Program-made: the position numbers and the translations under genes
DNA from: Bradyrhizobium sp. 200
GTDB taxonomy: Bacteria > Pseudomonadota > Alphaproteobacteria > Rhizobiales > Xanthobacteraceae
DNA: 64,000 nt
Assembly: GCF_023100945.1 (NCBI RefSeq)
Contig: NZ_CP064689.1
Location: 6,802,001 to 6,866,000, forward strand
Direction: 5' to 3'
The notes under the pieces: model-generated
Seen by the model: only the letters and a program-made list of their open reading frames with translations
Told to the model about the DNA's origin: nothing
The model's database searches: none
Shown: in pieces, positions 28,278 through 38,885 of the stretch
Layout: each line of letters starts with the position of its first letter
Numbering within the stretch: the stretch's first letter is position 1

Positions 28278-28316
28278 AGCACGTCTGCGGCCTACGCCGG
28301 ATGGGTACTATAGGCC

Positions 28317-28470
28317 TCATGTCCCATTCGAGCTCCGGGACGAGCATCGCGATCGCGGCGACGGCCATGATGAACAGCACGAAAATGGCCGCGGAAAGCC
28401 TCTCGAGGGCCAGCGGTCGTTACCCAAGGGAATGCGCCGCATCGCTTCCCATCGAAGCGGCACGGGCCGG
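28317..28470 (-). pseudogene. N-terminal fragment of the membrane protein split by IS66 and IS630
   Basis: The minus strand reads LERLSAAIFVLFIMAVAAIA then MLVPELEWDM, a membrane anchor directly downstream of the aminotransferase gene, before it is cut by IS66 at the TATAGGCC duplication. Beyond IS66 and IS630 the frame continues as YIALTIKD and FETPEALHAATW and on into the fragment at 23041-23979. No good start codon is visible in this frame after an upstream stop, so the beginning may also be damaged. Confidence 0.7.
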
Positions 28471-28524
28471 CGATCGCCGCCCGTCCCAGCGCTGGTTTCC
28501 GCTATGCCCCGTCCCTTTGCCTTG

Positions 28525-29988
<1,464 letters not shown>

Positions 29989-29998
29989 CGGAAAACTC

Positions 29999-31009
29999 TT
30001 ACTCGGCCGGAACGTGTTTGGGCGCGGCGACGGCCTTGCCGTGCTTCTTGGCGCGGTATTCGCTGTAGGCGGCGATCAGCATGTCCCCGTCGCGGTATTG
30101 CGGCACCCAGCCCAGGTCCCGCTTGCCCTTGGTGACGTCGAGTACGCACATCTCGTCGGCGATCAGATACTGCTCGGGGTCCATCAGCGGCATGTGGACG
30201 AGATCGAGCAGGTCGAGCGTGCGCTTCACCGCCCAGGCGGGTGTCGGCAGCAGGAACGATTTCGAGCCTGCGTGCCTAATCAGGTCGCCAAGCAGCTTGC
30301 GCACCGGTGGTGGGTTGAGCGAGCCGAGATTATAGGCCTCGTTTGGCACGTTCGCTTTCCAGGCGAGCCGCGCGGCTTCCGCGCAGTCGAAGACGGAGAT
30401 GAACTGGTAGGGGTTCTTGCCCGAGCCGATCATCGGCACCGGAAGATTCCAGTCAATCAGCTTGAACAGCTTCTCCAGGATACCGAGCCGGCCACGGCCG
30501 ATGATCAGGCGCGGCCGGAACAGCGAGATGCGCATGCCGCGCGTGCGCCATTCTTCCACCAGTTCCTCGGTCTTCAGCTTCGACAGGCCGTATTCGCCAA
30601 GCGGCCCGACCGGATGCTCCTCGGTCATCGGATAGACGACGGTGTGGCCGTAAATCATGTCGGTCGTGAAATGGACCAGCCGCGGTGCATCCACCTTCGC
30701 CATGGCCAACATTATGTGCTCCGCGCCGTAATAGTTGACCGGCCAAAAGAACTCGTGCCGCTTGGCGCGCACCTGGATTGGCGACAGCATCTTGGCCGAC
30801 AGGTTGTAGACCATGTCGTCGGACTTGATGCCAACCGCCGCGACCGAAGCAGGGTCGGTCACGTCGCAGCGCACGAAACGCATCTTGCCGTAATGCGGCA
30901 GGTCACTCTTGTTGATGTCGGCGACGACGACTTCCTCGCCATCGGCCAGCAGTTTCGGGGCTAGGTGGCGGCCGACAAAGCCGTCCCCGCCGAAAATGAT
31001 GTGTCTCAT
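29999..31009 (-). CDS. NAD(P)-dependent epimerase/dehydratase
   Basis: 336 residues of the extended short-chain dehydrogenase family. The N-terminal nucleotide-binding motif reads GGDGFVGRHLAPKLLADGEE, a variant of GxxGxxG. The catalytic Tyr/Lys pair appears as YGLSKLKTEE near residue 141, with upstream VHFTTDMIYG supplying the Ser/Thr. A GLSKLK-type motif, RPRLIIGRGRLG and the C-terminal ADEMCVLDVTKGKRDLGW are those of nucleotide-sugar or lipid-linked sugar epimerases/reductases. Its start overlaps the EamA stop by 4 bp (ATGA). It sits between a DprE1-like oxidase and an aminotransferase, suggesting consecutive oxidation, reduction/epimerisation and amination of a sugar. Confidence 0.9.
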   Translation of the reverse strand: MRHIIFGGDGFVGRHLAPKLLADGEEVVVADINKSDLPHYGKMRFVRCDVTDPASVAAVGIKSDDMVYNLSAKMLSPIQVRAKRHEFFWPVNYYGAEHIMLAMAKVDAPRLVHFTTDMIYGHTVVYPMTEEHPVGPLGEYGLSKLKTEELVEEWRTRGMRISLFRPRLIIGRGRLGILEKLFKLIDWNLPVPMIGSGKNPYQFISVFDCAEAARLAWKANVPNEAYNLGSLNPPPVRKLLGDLIRHAGSKSFLLPTPAWAVKRTLDLLDLVHMPLMDPEQYLIADEMCVLDVTKGKRDLGWVPQYRDGDMLIAAYSEYRAKKHGKAVAAPKHVPAE

Positions 31010-31443
31010 CGTGCGAGCTCGCTTGTCTTGACGGTTTCAGGAGTAGTCGTCGTCGCCGTCGTCTCCGCATCGCAGCCGCCGCTCTGGGCGATCAGTACGG
31101 TGCCGATGCAGATGAAGCCGATGCCAGCAATGCGGAACGCGTTGAGTTCCTCGCGGAACATGAAATAAGCGCACGCCGCCACCGCCACATACGCCAGGCT
31201 GAGGAACGGATAGGCGAACGACAGCTCCACCTTGGACAGGACGTAGAGGTGCGAGGCCATGGAGATGACGAAGGTGGAGAGGCCAAGGAAGACCCACGGG
31301 CTGAACACGATCTCCAGGATCTTCAGGATCGGGTTGAGGCCGGCGAAGGACAGCGGCCCGAGCTGCATCATGCCGTATTTCAGCATGAGCTGTGCGGCGG
31401 CGTTAGTCAGAACCGTAAAGAGTATGAAGCCGATATATTTCAT
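31006..31443 (-). CDS. EamA/SMR-type small membrane transporter
   Basis: 145 residues with four predicted membrane helices (residues about 2-20, 45-70, 75-95 and 110-130), the size of a single EamA or small-multidrug-resistance unit. ELSFAYPFLSLAYVAVAACA and ELNAFRIAGIGFICIGTVLI are typical of this family. Members beside lipid-linked sugar genes often act as flippases of the ArnE/ArnF type, which would move the polyprenyl-linked sugar across the membrane; that role is inferred from context. It overlaps the epimerase by 4 bp and follows the DprE1-like gene after 56 bp. Confidence 0.88.
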   Translation of the reverse strand: MKYIGFILFTVLTNAAAQLMLKYGMMQLGPLSFAGLNPILKILEIVFSPWVFLGLSTFVISMASHLYVLSKVELSFAYPFLSLAYVAVAACAYFMFREELNAFRIAGIGFICIGTVLIAQSGGCDAETTATTTTPETVKTSELAR

Positions 31444-31499
31444 GTATCACCCACCGCCGTACCTTCCACCACCGGCCCGGTAACAACCGATGAAGCGAT

Positions 31500-32888
31500 T
31501 CAATTTGAATGAATTCGCGTTTTGCGTGTTCCACCCGAATTCCTTCGCTCAGCCGCGAGCACCCTGCCTGTCTCCGTCGACAGCCGCATCGCCGTGCGCC
31601 GCCAGAAATCGGACAGGAAGGCAGGATCACGATGCGCCTCGAGGTTGCGCCACGCCTGAAACGAGGCGGCGAAGATCTCCGGCGCCATCCGTGCGTCCTT
31701 GTAGGGGTTTACCGCGCCACCGGCCTCGACAGTGATCCGGTCGAGCCGCTCCATCAGCGCGAGCGTCTCGGCCCCGCGGTTCGGAAAATCCAGCGTCAGC
31801 GTGTAGCCCGGCCTTGAGAATGAGATGAGTCCTGGCGAGGCGACGCCGCCGAAACGCTTGAGCACCGTCAGGAAGGAGCCGTGGCCGGCCTCTCGCGCCG
31901 CGGCGAGCAGAGCCGGAACGGTCTTGCGCGCCTCACCTTCCGGAACGACGCTCTGGTGTTGGTAAAGCCCTTTCGGCCCGTAGAGCCGGTTCCAGTCGGC
32001 TACGCCGTCGAGCGGGAAGAAGAAGCCCTGGTAGCCGGTATTGTGCTTGCCGCGTGCCTTGCTCTTCTTCCAGCAATAGGCACTGTTGAACAATTTCAGG
32101 AACGGGCGGTTGAGCACGCTCACCGGCATCCAGAACGGCACCCCGAGCCCCATCCCTGCGGCGCTGGCCTTGCGCGCGCCGTATTCGGCATGGTTGCCGG
32201 TGATCAACAGCCCGCGCCCTTCTCGCCGGCCCGCGGCCAGTTGGTCGGTCCAGGCAACAGCATACTCATTGGCGGCATCGGCCGCCTCGGCGAGATCGAA
32301 ATATTCATCAAGGCCGCGGAAAAACGTGATCTCCTCCTCAATATCGAGCGACGGCACGCGCATCATCCGCACGGTGGCAGAGAGGATCAGGCCGGTCAGC
32401 CCCATACCGCCGATGGTCGCCGCAAAGAGCCGGGAATTCGAGCCCCGCTTCAGGCGGCGGGTTCGTCTGTCCGAGGTGAGCAGCGTCAGCGCCTCGACAT
32501 GACAGCCGAAGGTGCCGCGACGATGATGGTTCTTGCCGTGGACATCGTTGGCTATCGCGCCTCCCAGCGTAACGAACTGCGTTCCAGGAACGACCGCCGG
32601 AAAGAAACCGTGCGGCGCGACGTGGGCAATGATGTCCGATAGCAACACGCCCGCTTCGGCCTCTATCATCCCGGTCTCAGGATCGAAGGCGAGGATACGG
32701 TTCATCGACCGCATGTCGACCACCGCCCCCTGCCTGTTGAGGCAGCTGTCACCGTAGCTGCGGCCGTTGCCATATCCGAGCAGCGAACCGGCTTCCGTGC
32801 GTGTCTTCAGCAGCGCAATCGCGGCTTCGGGGCCGAGCACTTTCGGCGCGGCCGGATTGGTCAGGCCGAAGCTAAGATGGGAGCTCAT
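31500..32888 (-). CDS. DprE1-like FAD-dependent oxidoreductase
   Basis: 462 residues, nearly the length of mycobacterial DprE1. It has a VAO-type FAD-binding domain: GNGRSYGDSCLN near residue 40, then GMIEAEAGVLLSDIIAHVAP, FVTLGGAIANDVHGKNHHRR near residue 108, which is a signature of the DprE1 group, and GMGLTGLILSATVRM. DprE1 oxidises the 2-hydroxyl of decaprenyl-phosphoryl ribose as the first half of epimerisation to arabinose. The start overlaps the stop of a truncated ubiA-type gene (ATGA), the gene pair expected for this pathway. Azorhizobium noeC/noeO, used for arabinosylated Nod factors, are relatives by family. The downstream partner here is an epimerase rather than a clear DprE2, so the end product may differ. 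Confidence 0.92.
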   Translation of the reverse strand: MSSHLSFGLTNPAAPKVLGPEAAIALLKTRTEAGSLLGYGNGRSYGDSCLNRQGAVVDMRSMNRILAFDPETGMIEAEAGVLLSDIIAHVAPHGFFPAVVPGTQFVTLGGAIANDVHGKNHHRRGTFGCHVEALTLLTSDRRTRRLKRGSNSRLFAATIGGMGLTGLILSATVRMMRVPSLDIEEEITFFRGLDEYFDLAEAADAANEYAVAWTDQLAAGRREGRGLLITGNHAEYGARKASAAGMGLGVPFWMPVSVLNRPFLKLFNSAYCWKKSKARGKHNTGYQGFFFPLDGVADWNRLYGPKGLYQHQSVVPEGEARKTVPALLAAAREAGHGSFLTVLKRFGGVASPGLISFSRPGYTLTLDFPNRGAETLALMERLDRITVEAGGAVNPYKDARMAPEIFAASFQAWRNLEAHRDPAFLSDFWRRTAMRLSTETGRVLAAERRNSGGTRKTRIHSN

Positions 32889-32975
32889 GGCATCATTACC
32901 GCGATTACGAGAAGCGGCACGCCGATGCCGGCCATGAGTTTGCTGCGCCAGTCACTGATAATGAAGACGATCGGG
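32885..32975 (-). pseudogene. C-terminal tail of a ubiA-type gene
   Basis: The minus strand just before the DprE1-like gene reads PIVFIISDWRSKLMAGIGVP then LLVIAVMMP and stops in an ATGA overlap. This aligns with the end of the HAD-UbiA protein at 19154-20596 (PIVFALTDRISAIAI). Upstream of about 32975 the similarity is lost. It shows that a ubiA gene once headed this operon and has been truncated. Confidence 0.72.
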
Positions 32976-33399
32976 TGTATTGGCCAGATGTAGGCCCCAG
33001 CAGAAAGCATTGTGCTAGCATTTCGACGTTCTCCGCGCGGTTATGGCCGGTCCGTCATCCGTTTGCGGAGGACGCGAAGCAATATGCGCGCCAAAGGCAA
33101 AACTCGTTTAGATAAAAGGCAATCGATCGGACCGGCTGTGTCGCATGTCCGACATTCGTCGGGCGTCGGACAATGCCGAGTGACGTTCACCTGTTGCAGG
33201 CCGCGTTGCCAAAGTGGACCGCCGTCCAGTCAACGATGACATCAACCTGCGGCACCCGAGCCGTGATGTAAGAGCGTCAAAATAAGCGATTGCCATGGAC
33301 CACCGCTCGAGATTGCCGCACGCCAGCGCTCATCTGCGGGGAAGATGACGGTAATCTCGAACGATGGATCGCCGATTGCCAGCGCCGGCGAACTGGCTT
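32976..33399. other. stretch without recognisable gene
   Basis: Junction region between the truncated ubiA tail and the cytidylyltransferase pseudogene. No coding sequence or IS end could be identified. Confidence 0.35.
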
Positions 33400-33875
33400 C
33401 ATTTGCGGCAGGTATCAGCAGCTAGAGTGGCGAGCGTGCCCTGGCAACGGTGGAAGGCGGTCAACGCGGTTATGTCGATGTCTCCCGCACCATTGCCATA
33501 GGTGAAGCAGAAGGCCTCGTCATCGGTCAGGTAATTAGCAACTCGCTTGAGCCGACTACCAGTCATGGTCTCCTCGCTGATATCGACCAATGTCACCTTC
33601 CAAGGTTCGGTGTGGTGCTGGTGAACCTCCATGCGGTTTGTTTGTCATATCGAAGGTGACATCCGACACGTGCAGGAAGTGGTTGGCGATGTATTCCTTG
33701 ATCAGTCAGCTTTGTAGCCGAGGCATACGATGAAATCGTGATGACATAGTGCGAGTAGATTCTGAGGATGTGCCACAGAATCGGCTTGCCGCTGATCTCG
33801 GTCAAGCGTTTGGGCCGAAGGTGGGTTTCCTCGGAGATTCGGGTTCCAAGGCCACCCGCGAGGCACAGCCTTCAT
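33400..33875 (-). pseudogene. rfbF: decayed glucose-1-phosphate cytidylyltransferase, copy A
   Basis: From the ATG at 33875 a 4-base deletion destroys the MKAVILAGG start. The next frame gives GLGTRISEETHLRPK, ISGKPILWHILRIYSHY. After more shifts WKVTLVDISEETMTGSRLKR, VANYLTDDEAFCFTYGNGAG and DIDITALTAFHRCQGTLATL follow. These are the nucleotidyltransferase N-terminus and core of RfbF/DdhA, which makes CDP-glucose for deoxy-sugar synthesis. The remainder is missing. A second, longer decayed copy lies at 59820-60551 behind the paralogous membrane protein. Confidence 0.82.
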
Positions 33876-35707
33876 GATTGGCTCCATTTCTGGCTATCCC
33901 GCCGTTGTCGCCTGGCTTCGCGGCAGGATTGCTCCGCCACCGCGGCGGGGCGTACGGGTTTGAGCAAAAACTGCCTGGTAAGATTCCGATATCCCCCGAA
34001 GATGGGGGGATCGAAGTTAGCGGCAGCGACATAGTCCGCCTTCCCAGCGCCAAAGGACGCCATGACACTAGCTTGGTCAAGATGATACGGGCCCTCCGGC
34101 TCGATCACTACCCACGCTTTAGCCAGATCGGCGCAATTCTCGAGTCCGACCATTTCCATCGCGGCTGCGCTACTGCCGGGATATCCCCCGATTAGCCATG
34201 GTAGACCGAGCGCTCGCGTCTCGAGCACATACAGCAGGGTCGGCGCGACGCCAGTGAGATCGACCATTGGGGTACCGACTTCAAGGCCGGCCGCACGAGC
34301 CTGGGCTTTGGCCGTGACCAGATAGTCGTGGAAGGATTGCGAGAGCACCAATTTTCCACCACCAGGCATGGGCGTGACAGCGGTATAGGCGCGCAGATCC
34401 TTCACCTGACCGTACGGCTTAAGAAGCCCACCATTGACGAATGATGCAGTGAGCAACTGTGCGAACACCGTCACGGGAAGTAGGGTGGAGAGGCTGCGTC
34501 GCTGTTGCGCAAGAGGGCTCAGGAAAGCAACAACCGCGAGCATCCAGAACAATGCGTCCCTCGCACCGATGGTCCAGTAATTGCCAGCGGTGCCCAGTGC
34601 GGACAGGTGCGGCAGGACCAAAAAGGTTAGCGCTAGAGCGATGCTGGTGGGAGCCTGGGCGCGCAGAACCAATCTCTCACGATAAAACATCGCGCCAAGG
34701 CATGTGAAGGCCGGCACTAGGAATAGGATCGAGGGGGTGATGCTGATCGGATCGATCCCCAGCAGCGCAATGGCTATTGTTACGATCAACACCACAGCGA
34801 GAGCCAGTGATCGGAGCAACTTGTGCGTAGATCCCATGAGAATCCCGAGCAGAGGGGCGAACGCCACTAATACAGCGATCGCGAGTTGCGAGCGACTGGT
34901 AGAGAGCCAGTCGATCCGAAACATGCGAGACACCTCGTGCCCGGCACCCAGCAAGATACCCATCTTGGCACCGTTGACCGTACGCGTCACCAGCCCGGTG
35001 ATGCCGCCATCGATCAAGTAGGCGGTAACGATCAGTAGAGCGAGAGCGGCCAGCGCCGCGCCAAGCATGGGCAGCAACGAGTTTCGGCGCAGAACGACGA
35101 CGTAGAGCATAACGATCACGGCAATGGCCGCAGCGGTGGTCGGCTTAGCCATGAAGCAGCACCAGCCGCCAACGCCGACCAGGATCCACCCCAAGACCTG
35201 GCGGATGCGCTCTGGCCGATCGGCTAACAGCAAGCCGATCATCACCATCAAGAGCGATTGAAAGGTCAGTGTGTAGTAGCTGGGGGTGACCCCCCAGCCA
35301 CGATAGTCGCATAATGCCATGCTGCCGATCCCTACCGATAGCACCGCCGCATGCGACCAGCCCACTGTCCAGAGGCGACAGATCACAAGGAAGCTGAGAA
35401 TCCAGCCCAACGCCATGGTAAGCGTGAAGCTCCCCATGCGAAGCACTGCGACGTCGCCACCCGCCCACTGATATGGCCAGTGATAGACAAAGCCGAAAAG
35501 GGACGGCGGCATATTGATTGCGTAGGGAAATGGGTTCGCGATGAAGCCAAGGTAAAAACCATCGTCGAAGAGATTGAGACCGTAACTGCTGTAGTATAGT
35601 AGCCAAGCGAAAAGAATTGCTGTGGTTACGGCGGACAGAGCCAGCAAAGTCCGATCCAGCGAGACTGAGAACGTCCTTCGGTTGGCAAAGTGGCTATCTC
35701 TTGGCAT
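33872..35707 (-). CDS. large polytopic membrane protein, paralogue A (GT-C-like)
   Basis: About 611 residues with roughly a dozen hydrophobic helices in the first 440 residues and a soluble C-terminal part (about 440-600). Start at the ATG at 35707, chosen by alignment with the paralogue at 60567-62369 (both begin MPRD) and by an AGGAAGAGG ribosome-binding site; the frame itself extends to 35854. Shared landmarks are YSSYGLNL then DDGFYLGFIANPF after helix 1, FVYHWPYQWAGGD, and in the C-terminal part GGGKLVLSQSFHDYLVTAKA. An acidic motif after the first helix and the overall layout resemble GT-C glycosyltransferases of the ArnT/PMT type, but I do not recognise the family. The 3' end overlaps the decayed rfbF, so the two were co-transcribed. 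Confidence 0.8.
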   Translation of the reverse strand: MPRDSHFANRRTFSVSLDRTLLALSAVTTAILFAWLLYYSSYGLNLFDDGFYLGFIANPFPYAINMPPSLFGFVYHWPYQWAGGDVAVLRMGSFTLTMALGWILSFLVICRLWTVGWSHAAVLSVGIGSMALCDYRGWGVTPSYYTLTFQSLLMVMIGLLLADRPERIRQVLGWILVGVGGWCCFMAKPTTAAAIAVIVMLYVVVLRRNSLLPMLGAALAALALLIVTAYLIDGGITGLVTRTVNGAKMGILLGAGHEVSRMFRIDWLSTSRSQLAIAVLVAFAPLLGILMGSTHKLLRSLALAVVLIVTIAIALLGIDPISITPSILFLVPAFTCLGAMFYRERLVLRAQAPTSIALALTFLVLPHLSALGTAGNYWTIGARDALFWMLAVVAFLSPLAQQRRSLSTLLPVTVFAQLLTASFVNGGLLKPYGQVKDLRAYTAVTPMPGGGKLVLSQSFHDYLVTAKAQARAAGLEVGTPMVDLTGVAPTLLYVLETRALGLPWLIGGYPGSSAAAMEMVGLENCADLAKAWVVIEPEGPYHLDQASVMASFGAGKADYVAAANFDPPIFGGYRNLTRQFLLKPVRPAAVAEQSCREARRQRRDSQKWSQS

Positions 35708-35835
35708 AGGCCTCTTCCTGCCAACCTCGTAAACGAGGCTCATTCCAATGGACATCAGCCTCAAGGAGCTTCTAACTGACCTGAGCCCCGCGATCTCCTC
35801 CAAACATTGGTAGCGGCCATCAGCCCGGAAGGGGT

Positions 35836-35930
35836 GTGAACCGAGCAGGTTCACGGAGACAGATCATCGGGACCTTGCGGCAGCGGGAAGCCGGGGGCGA
35901 AGACGGCCGACGTGTGATGTGCAGGCCAAG
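35836..35930 (+). pseudogene. tiny IS3 orfA remnant
   Basis: The frame RRQIIGTLRQREAGGEDGRR resembles the start of IS3-type OrfA (QIIGILREQEAGVKTADVCR). It occupies the same position upstream of membrane protein A as the larger orfA piece at 62498 does upstream of paralogue B, so it is part of the duplicated block. Confidence 0.6.
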
Positions 35931-36342
35931 CCGATTTCGAGTTACAAGCAAAGCCCGCCCGTCTCGCATGGGCATCATAACCACGACTAGTAGCGATGAG
36001 CACCTCACTCCTCATACCGAAGCGGACGCGCATCATTTGTCTACAGCGACCACAACATCATAGAGCATGAAGTGCAGGGCGACTCGGGTGATCTCATCGT
36101 CGACGAGCATCCGTCACTGGTCCACAGCCTTCGAAGTCTCGACGCTGATTTGCATCGTGGCCCCTCCCCTAATCGTGCCACAGGCGCTCTGAGGAGGGAT
36201 TATCCATATCGGTCGCCTTGGCCCTCATCGAGAAAGGATAGTGCGCCCTCTCCACCCGAACAGAAGCAGTCGTTCAAGCTCGGCACGAGAGGCGACGGCA
36301 TCACATGAGCCTCGATCTTGTCATGTTAACCGGTCCGGTTGG
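35931..36342. other. stretch with a short duplicated relic
   Basis: No gene recognised. The bases near 35990-36070 match 55945-56030 at roughly three positions in four (both run GCGATGAGCA, later CGCATCAT and CGAC.ACAAC), so they descend from one sequence. Confidence 0.45.
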
Positions 36343-36770
36343 TTGAAGGATCGCGCCGTCGTCTGCAACGATCAGCCACGTCGATAGCAAGATCCAGATC
36401 GCGGGTCTCCGTAACCTGAAGGGGGGACCAACATCAAGCCCCAGGTCGATGAGATCGAATTTCCCGACAAGCACCGCATCATCCTGCTTTCAGAAGGCCG
36501 CTTCGTGAACTTGGGCAACGCCATGGGCCCTCCCGTCGTTCGTGACGTCGGCGTCCTTCACCAACCAGGCGCTGGCGCAGATCAAGCTGTTCAACAACAA
36601 CAGCAAGTACGAGAAGAACATCTATGTGCTGCCGAAGACACTGGAGAAAAAGTCGCGCGCCTGCACCTCGCCAAGGTCGGCGTCAAGCGGACCGAACTGC
36701 GTCCCGACCAGGCCGACTATATCGGTGTCAAGCCGGAAGCCCGTACAAGTCCGGCCACTACGGCACTGAT
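36343..36770 (+). pseudogene. ahcY: 3' fragment of ahcY, adenosylhomocysteinase
   Basis: Pieces in three frames give the C-terminal third of S-adenosylhomocysteine hydrolase: [103 protein letters not shown] and DYIGVK. The enzyme recycles S-adenosylhomocysteine. At least three frameshifts and the absence of the first two thirds show a dead fragment; the functional housekeeping copy must lie elsewhere in the genome. Confidence 0.88.
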
Positions 36771-36996
36771 TCGCACATGTCTAGAACGCCCCGGCACCGA
36801 CCGGGACTTAACTTAACGTGACTCGATCTGAAATACTGTGATATTTTTTGGCCCGGTTAGCCACGCTGCAAATTGCATAGAAGCAATTTGTCATTGTGGA
36901 TCACCGCGACCTCTTGCGAATCAATGGGACGATAGCGAGCAACCGCGATTCACTTCAGCATGCAAGGTTGCCCAGCCCGCATCGTAGACAACGATC

Positions 36997-37385
36997 GAGG
37001 CGGCGGATAGCGCGAGAGCAGTCATCCCCGTATCCGCCGAGCGGACTTGGGGGCGGAGTGGGATCCACTCACGAGCCGACACGACTGCGCCACCTCAAAG
37101 CAGAAGAAAGCAATGTAGTCCCGGTTGATGATCGTGCCGTGAAGTTAGTTCGCCTCATCCTCCATCAACTCCTTCGTTTCCCAGCCATCCGCATATGGAA
37201 GGTCACGGCTCCACCAGCAGCCGACACATCTACATAGATCGAATGGTTACCGATGTAGATAGACGATATCGACATCTCCCGACGGCTCGTCAATCAAATT
37301 AGGTTGAACCGTATATTCCTGCAATATTTCCGGAAACCTGATGTTATCGATTTACGATACGGCCGCGGCCAAGTCGGCGTGAGTC
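36997..37385 (-). pseudogene. decayed copy of the methyltransferase at 52249-52932
   Basis: The plus-strand sequence from 36997 follows that at 52225-52700 closely (for example TAGATCGAATGGTTACCG in both, and GCCGCGGCCAAGTCGGC), with about 100 bp deleted near 37205 and many substitutions. It is the same SAM-dependent methyltransferase gene in a degenerate second copy. Confidence 0.8.
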
Positions 37386-37399
37386 GCGTTCGCGCACCT

Positions 37400-37735
37400 G
37401 ACCAGTGCACTGTCGATGCGCCTCAATCGCCTCGATCGCGCCATTGACGATAATCACGATACCCTTTCGGGCCGCCAACTCCCGGCGATCATGTCGGTCG
37501 CGGCGATCATGTCGGCATTGCCGTGGTGCTGCCGCAGGCGCTCCTAACGCCAGCTCTTCTGACCACGAGCGCCATTTTGGCGCTGCAATTGTCCATATGG
37601 TGTTCAGCCGCCCGAGGCGCCGTGTCACCGTGTCGGCTGATACCGAGCTTTCGAGCAATCCATTTGCTACCCATCCCACCCCGTTGAGCCGGAGAATTGC
37701 CGAAACCTCGTCCGGCTCCAGCATGGCCTCCTACG
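37400..37735 (-). pseudogene. IS21 istA N-terminal remnant
   Basis: Minus-strand frames read MLEPDEVSAILRLNGVGW, GSKWIARKLGISRH and further on RRELAARKGIVI, matching the N-terminal helix-turn-helix region of one IS21 IstA group. Frames change several times. Confidence 0.65.
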
Positions 37736-37969
37736 CGCATCCTTGAACCGCAGAAAACCTGAACTGAGTCGCTGCATAAAACCCCATTCTGATCGCGTCG
37801 CGAGAGGGACAGTTCTTCGCGTCCTCAGGGGGCACTTCCCATGTCGCCCGATAGCCTCAGTCACGTCTATCGTGGACAATCGGATGTTGCTGTGGGCGAC
37901 GGGTTTGGTCGCCGCCTCGCCTTGTGACCGACCACATCTGTAGTGCATCGATAGATGCGCCGGTGGTTC
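37736..37969. other. short intergenic stretch
   Basis: No supported gene; downstream of the methyltransferase on the minus strand. Confidence 0.3.
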
Positions 37970-38737
37970 TCAGATGGGAGGATCTTTGGCGCAGGCGCAG
38001 ATCAGTGACGTGCCGTAGACATCCTTCGGCAGAAGTTGGCTTTCTACCCAAAATGCAACTCCCAATAGTCCATGCAACCAGGATGCTTCGGCTGCACCAA
38101 ACGCAGTCTCACGCTTCATGCCCAGTTTCTTCAATAATAGGGCCGGCACGTATAAAGCATGAAAGAAGTAACTGTAGGATTTGATCGAAAGGCGCGACCG
38201 ACGCGCCAAATTGCGAAGTTTAGTAACATCGTAGCGCAGGAAGTGGCGGTAATGTTCATCATAGTTCGACCATAGCTCCTGCCGCGCTGGCACTGTGATA
38301 ATCAGCAAACGCAGCGCCGGAAACGCACGAAAAATTGCTTCGATGAATGTGACCGGATGCTCGATGTGCTCAAGCACGTCCAAGAGCAGAACCGTGGTGA
38401 CTCGGTCGCGCAGCTCCTTATCAATATCGGCGAAATCAGTCTTCGGAAAGACAAATGGTCTCGCCTCCTCGTGGACCCATGGATCGCCCAGATCGCAGCC
38501 GTACGCGTCGAATCCGGCTTTGCGCAAGACACTAACATAATAACCCCGAGCAGCGCCGATTTCGAGTAGCGTATCGCTGAGGCCACAAAACGCGTGGACA
38601 TAGCTCTTCACAATGGCGCTCCGAGCTCGATGCCAATAGTGTCGCTCATAACCGGGCGGAAAGTCTTCATCGAACTCGGTTTCCGAAAATTCGCTGCCGA
38701 TTTGGCGATGATCAGAGACGCTCACTTCATCAATCAT
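37970..38737 (-). CDS. class I SAM-dependent methyltransferase
   Basis: 255 residues. Motif I of Rossmann-like methyltransferases is LLEIGAARGYYVSVLRKAGF near residue 57, the acidic residue ending strand 2 is in AYGCDLGDP, and motif IV is VTTVLLLDVLEHIEHP near residue 114, the usual type for small-molecule or sugar/lipid methyltransferases (Methyltransf_11/23-like). The frame is intact from the ATG at 38737. It is divergent from a GtrB-like glycosyltransferase 149 bp away, and a second decayed methyltransferase follows that gene, so all may have belonged to one glycan-modifying set. Substrate unknown. Confidence 0.88.
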   Translation of the reverse strand: MIDEVSVSDHRQIGSEFSETEFDEDFPPGYERHYWHRARSAIVKSYVHAFCGLSDTLLEIGAARGYYVSVLRKAGFDAYGCDLGDPWVHEEARPFVFPKTDFADIDKELRDRVTTVLLLDVLEHIEHPVTFIEAIFRAFPALRLLIITVPARQELWSNYDEHYRHFLRYDVTKLRNLARRSRLSIKSYSYFFHALYVPALLLKKLGMKRETAFGAAEASWLHGLLGVAFWVESQLLPKDVYGTSLICACAKDPPI

Positions 38738-38885
38738 TGGGAGACCTGCATAGCGCTTTGCGCGACAAGGATTAGATCCGGATTAGGAAACGGTAAAGGC
38801 GGGTGCTCCCTACCACACCTAAGGGGTGAAGTTTGAAACCCAATGAGTTAAAGCGCGGGCACTCTCTAAGCGTTTGCGGTTCCCT

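Larger units (their letters stand above)
25492..28308 (+). mobile_element. IS66-family element, copy 1, with 8-bp target duplication
   Basis: 2817 bp with ends GTATCGCTCCGGCGGAGGCC and, reversed, GTACCCATCCGGCGTAGGCC. The 8-bp duplication TATAGGCC flanks it at 25484-25491 and 28309-28316, the size expected for IS66. It carries tnpA, tnpB, tnpC and a fourth small gene. All encoded proteins are identical to those of the inverted copy at 56086-58902, so both insertions are recent. Confidence 0.96.

Noticed and set aside
31881..32642. 253-codon plus-strand open frame
   Set aside because: Antisense to the DprE1-like gene whose FAD-binding motifs are clear.
35708..35854. 49-residue N-terminal extension of membrane protein A
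   Set aside because: The paralogue starts at the equivalent of 35707, where a good ribosome-binding site is found.
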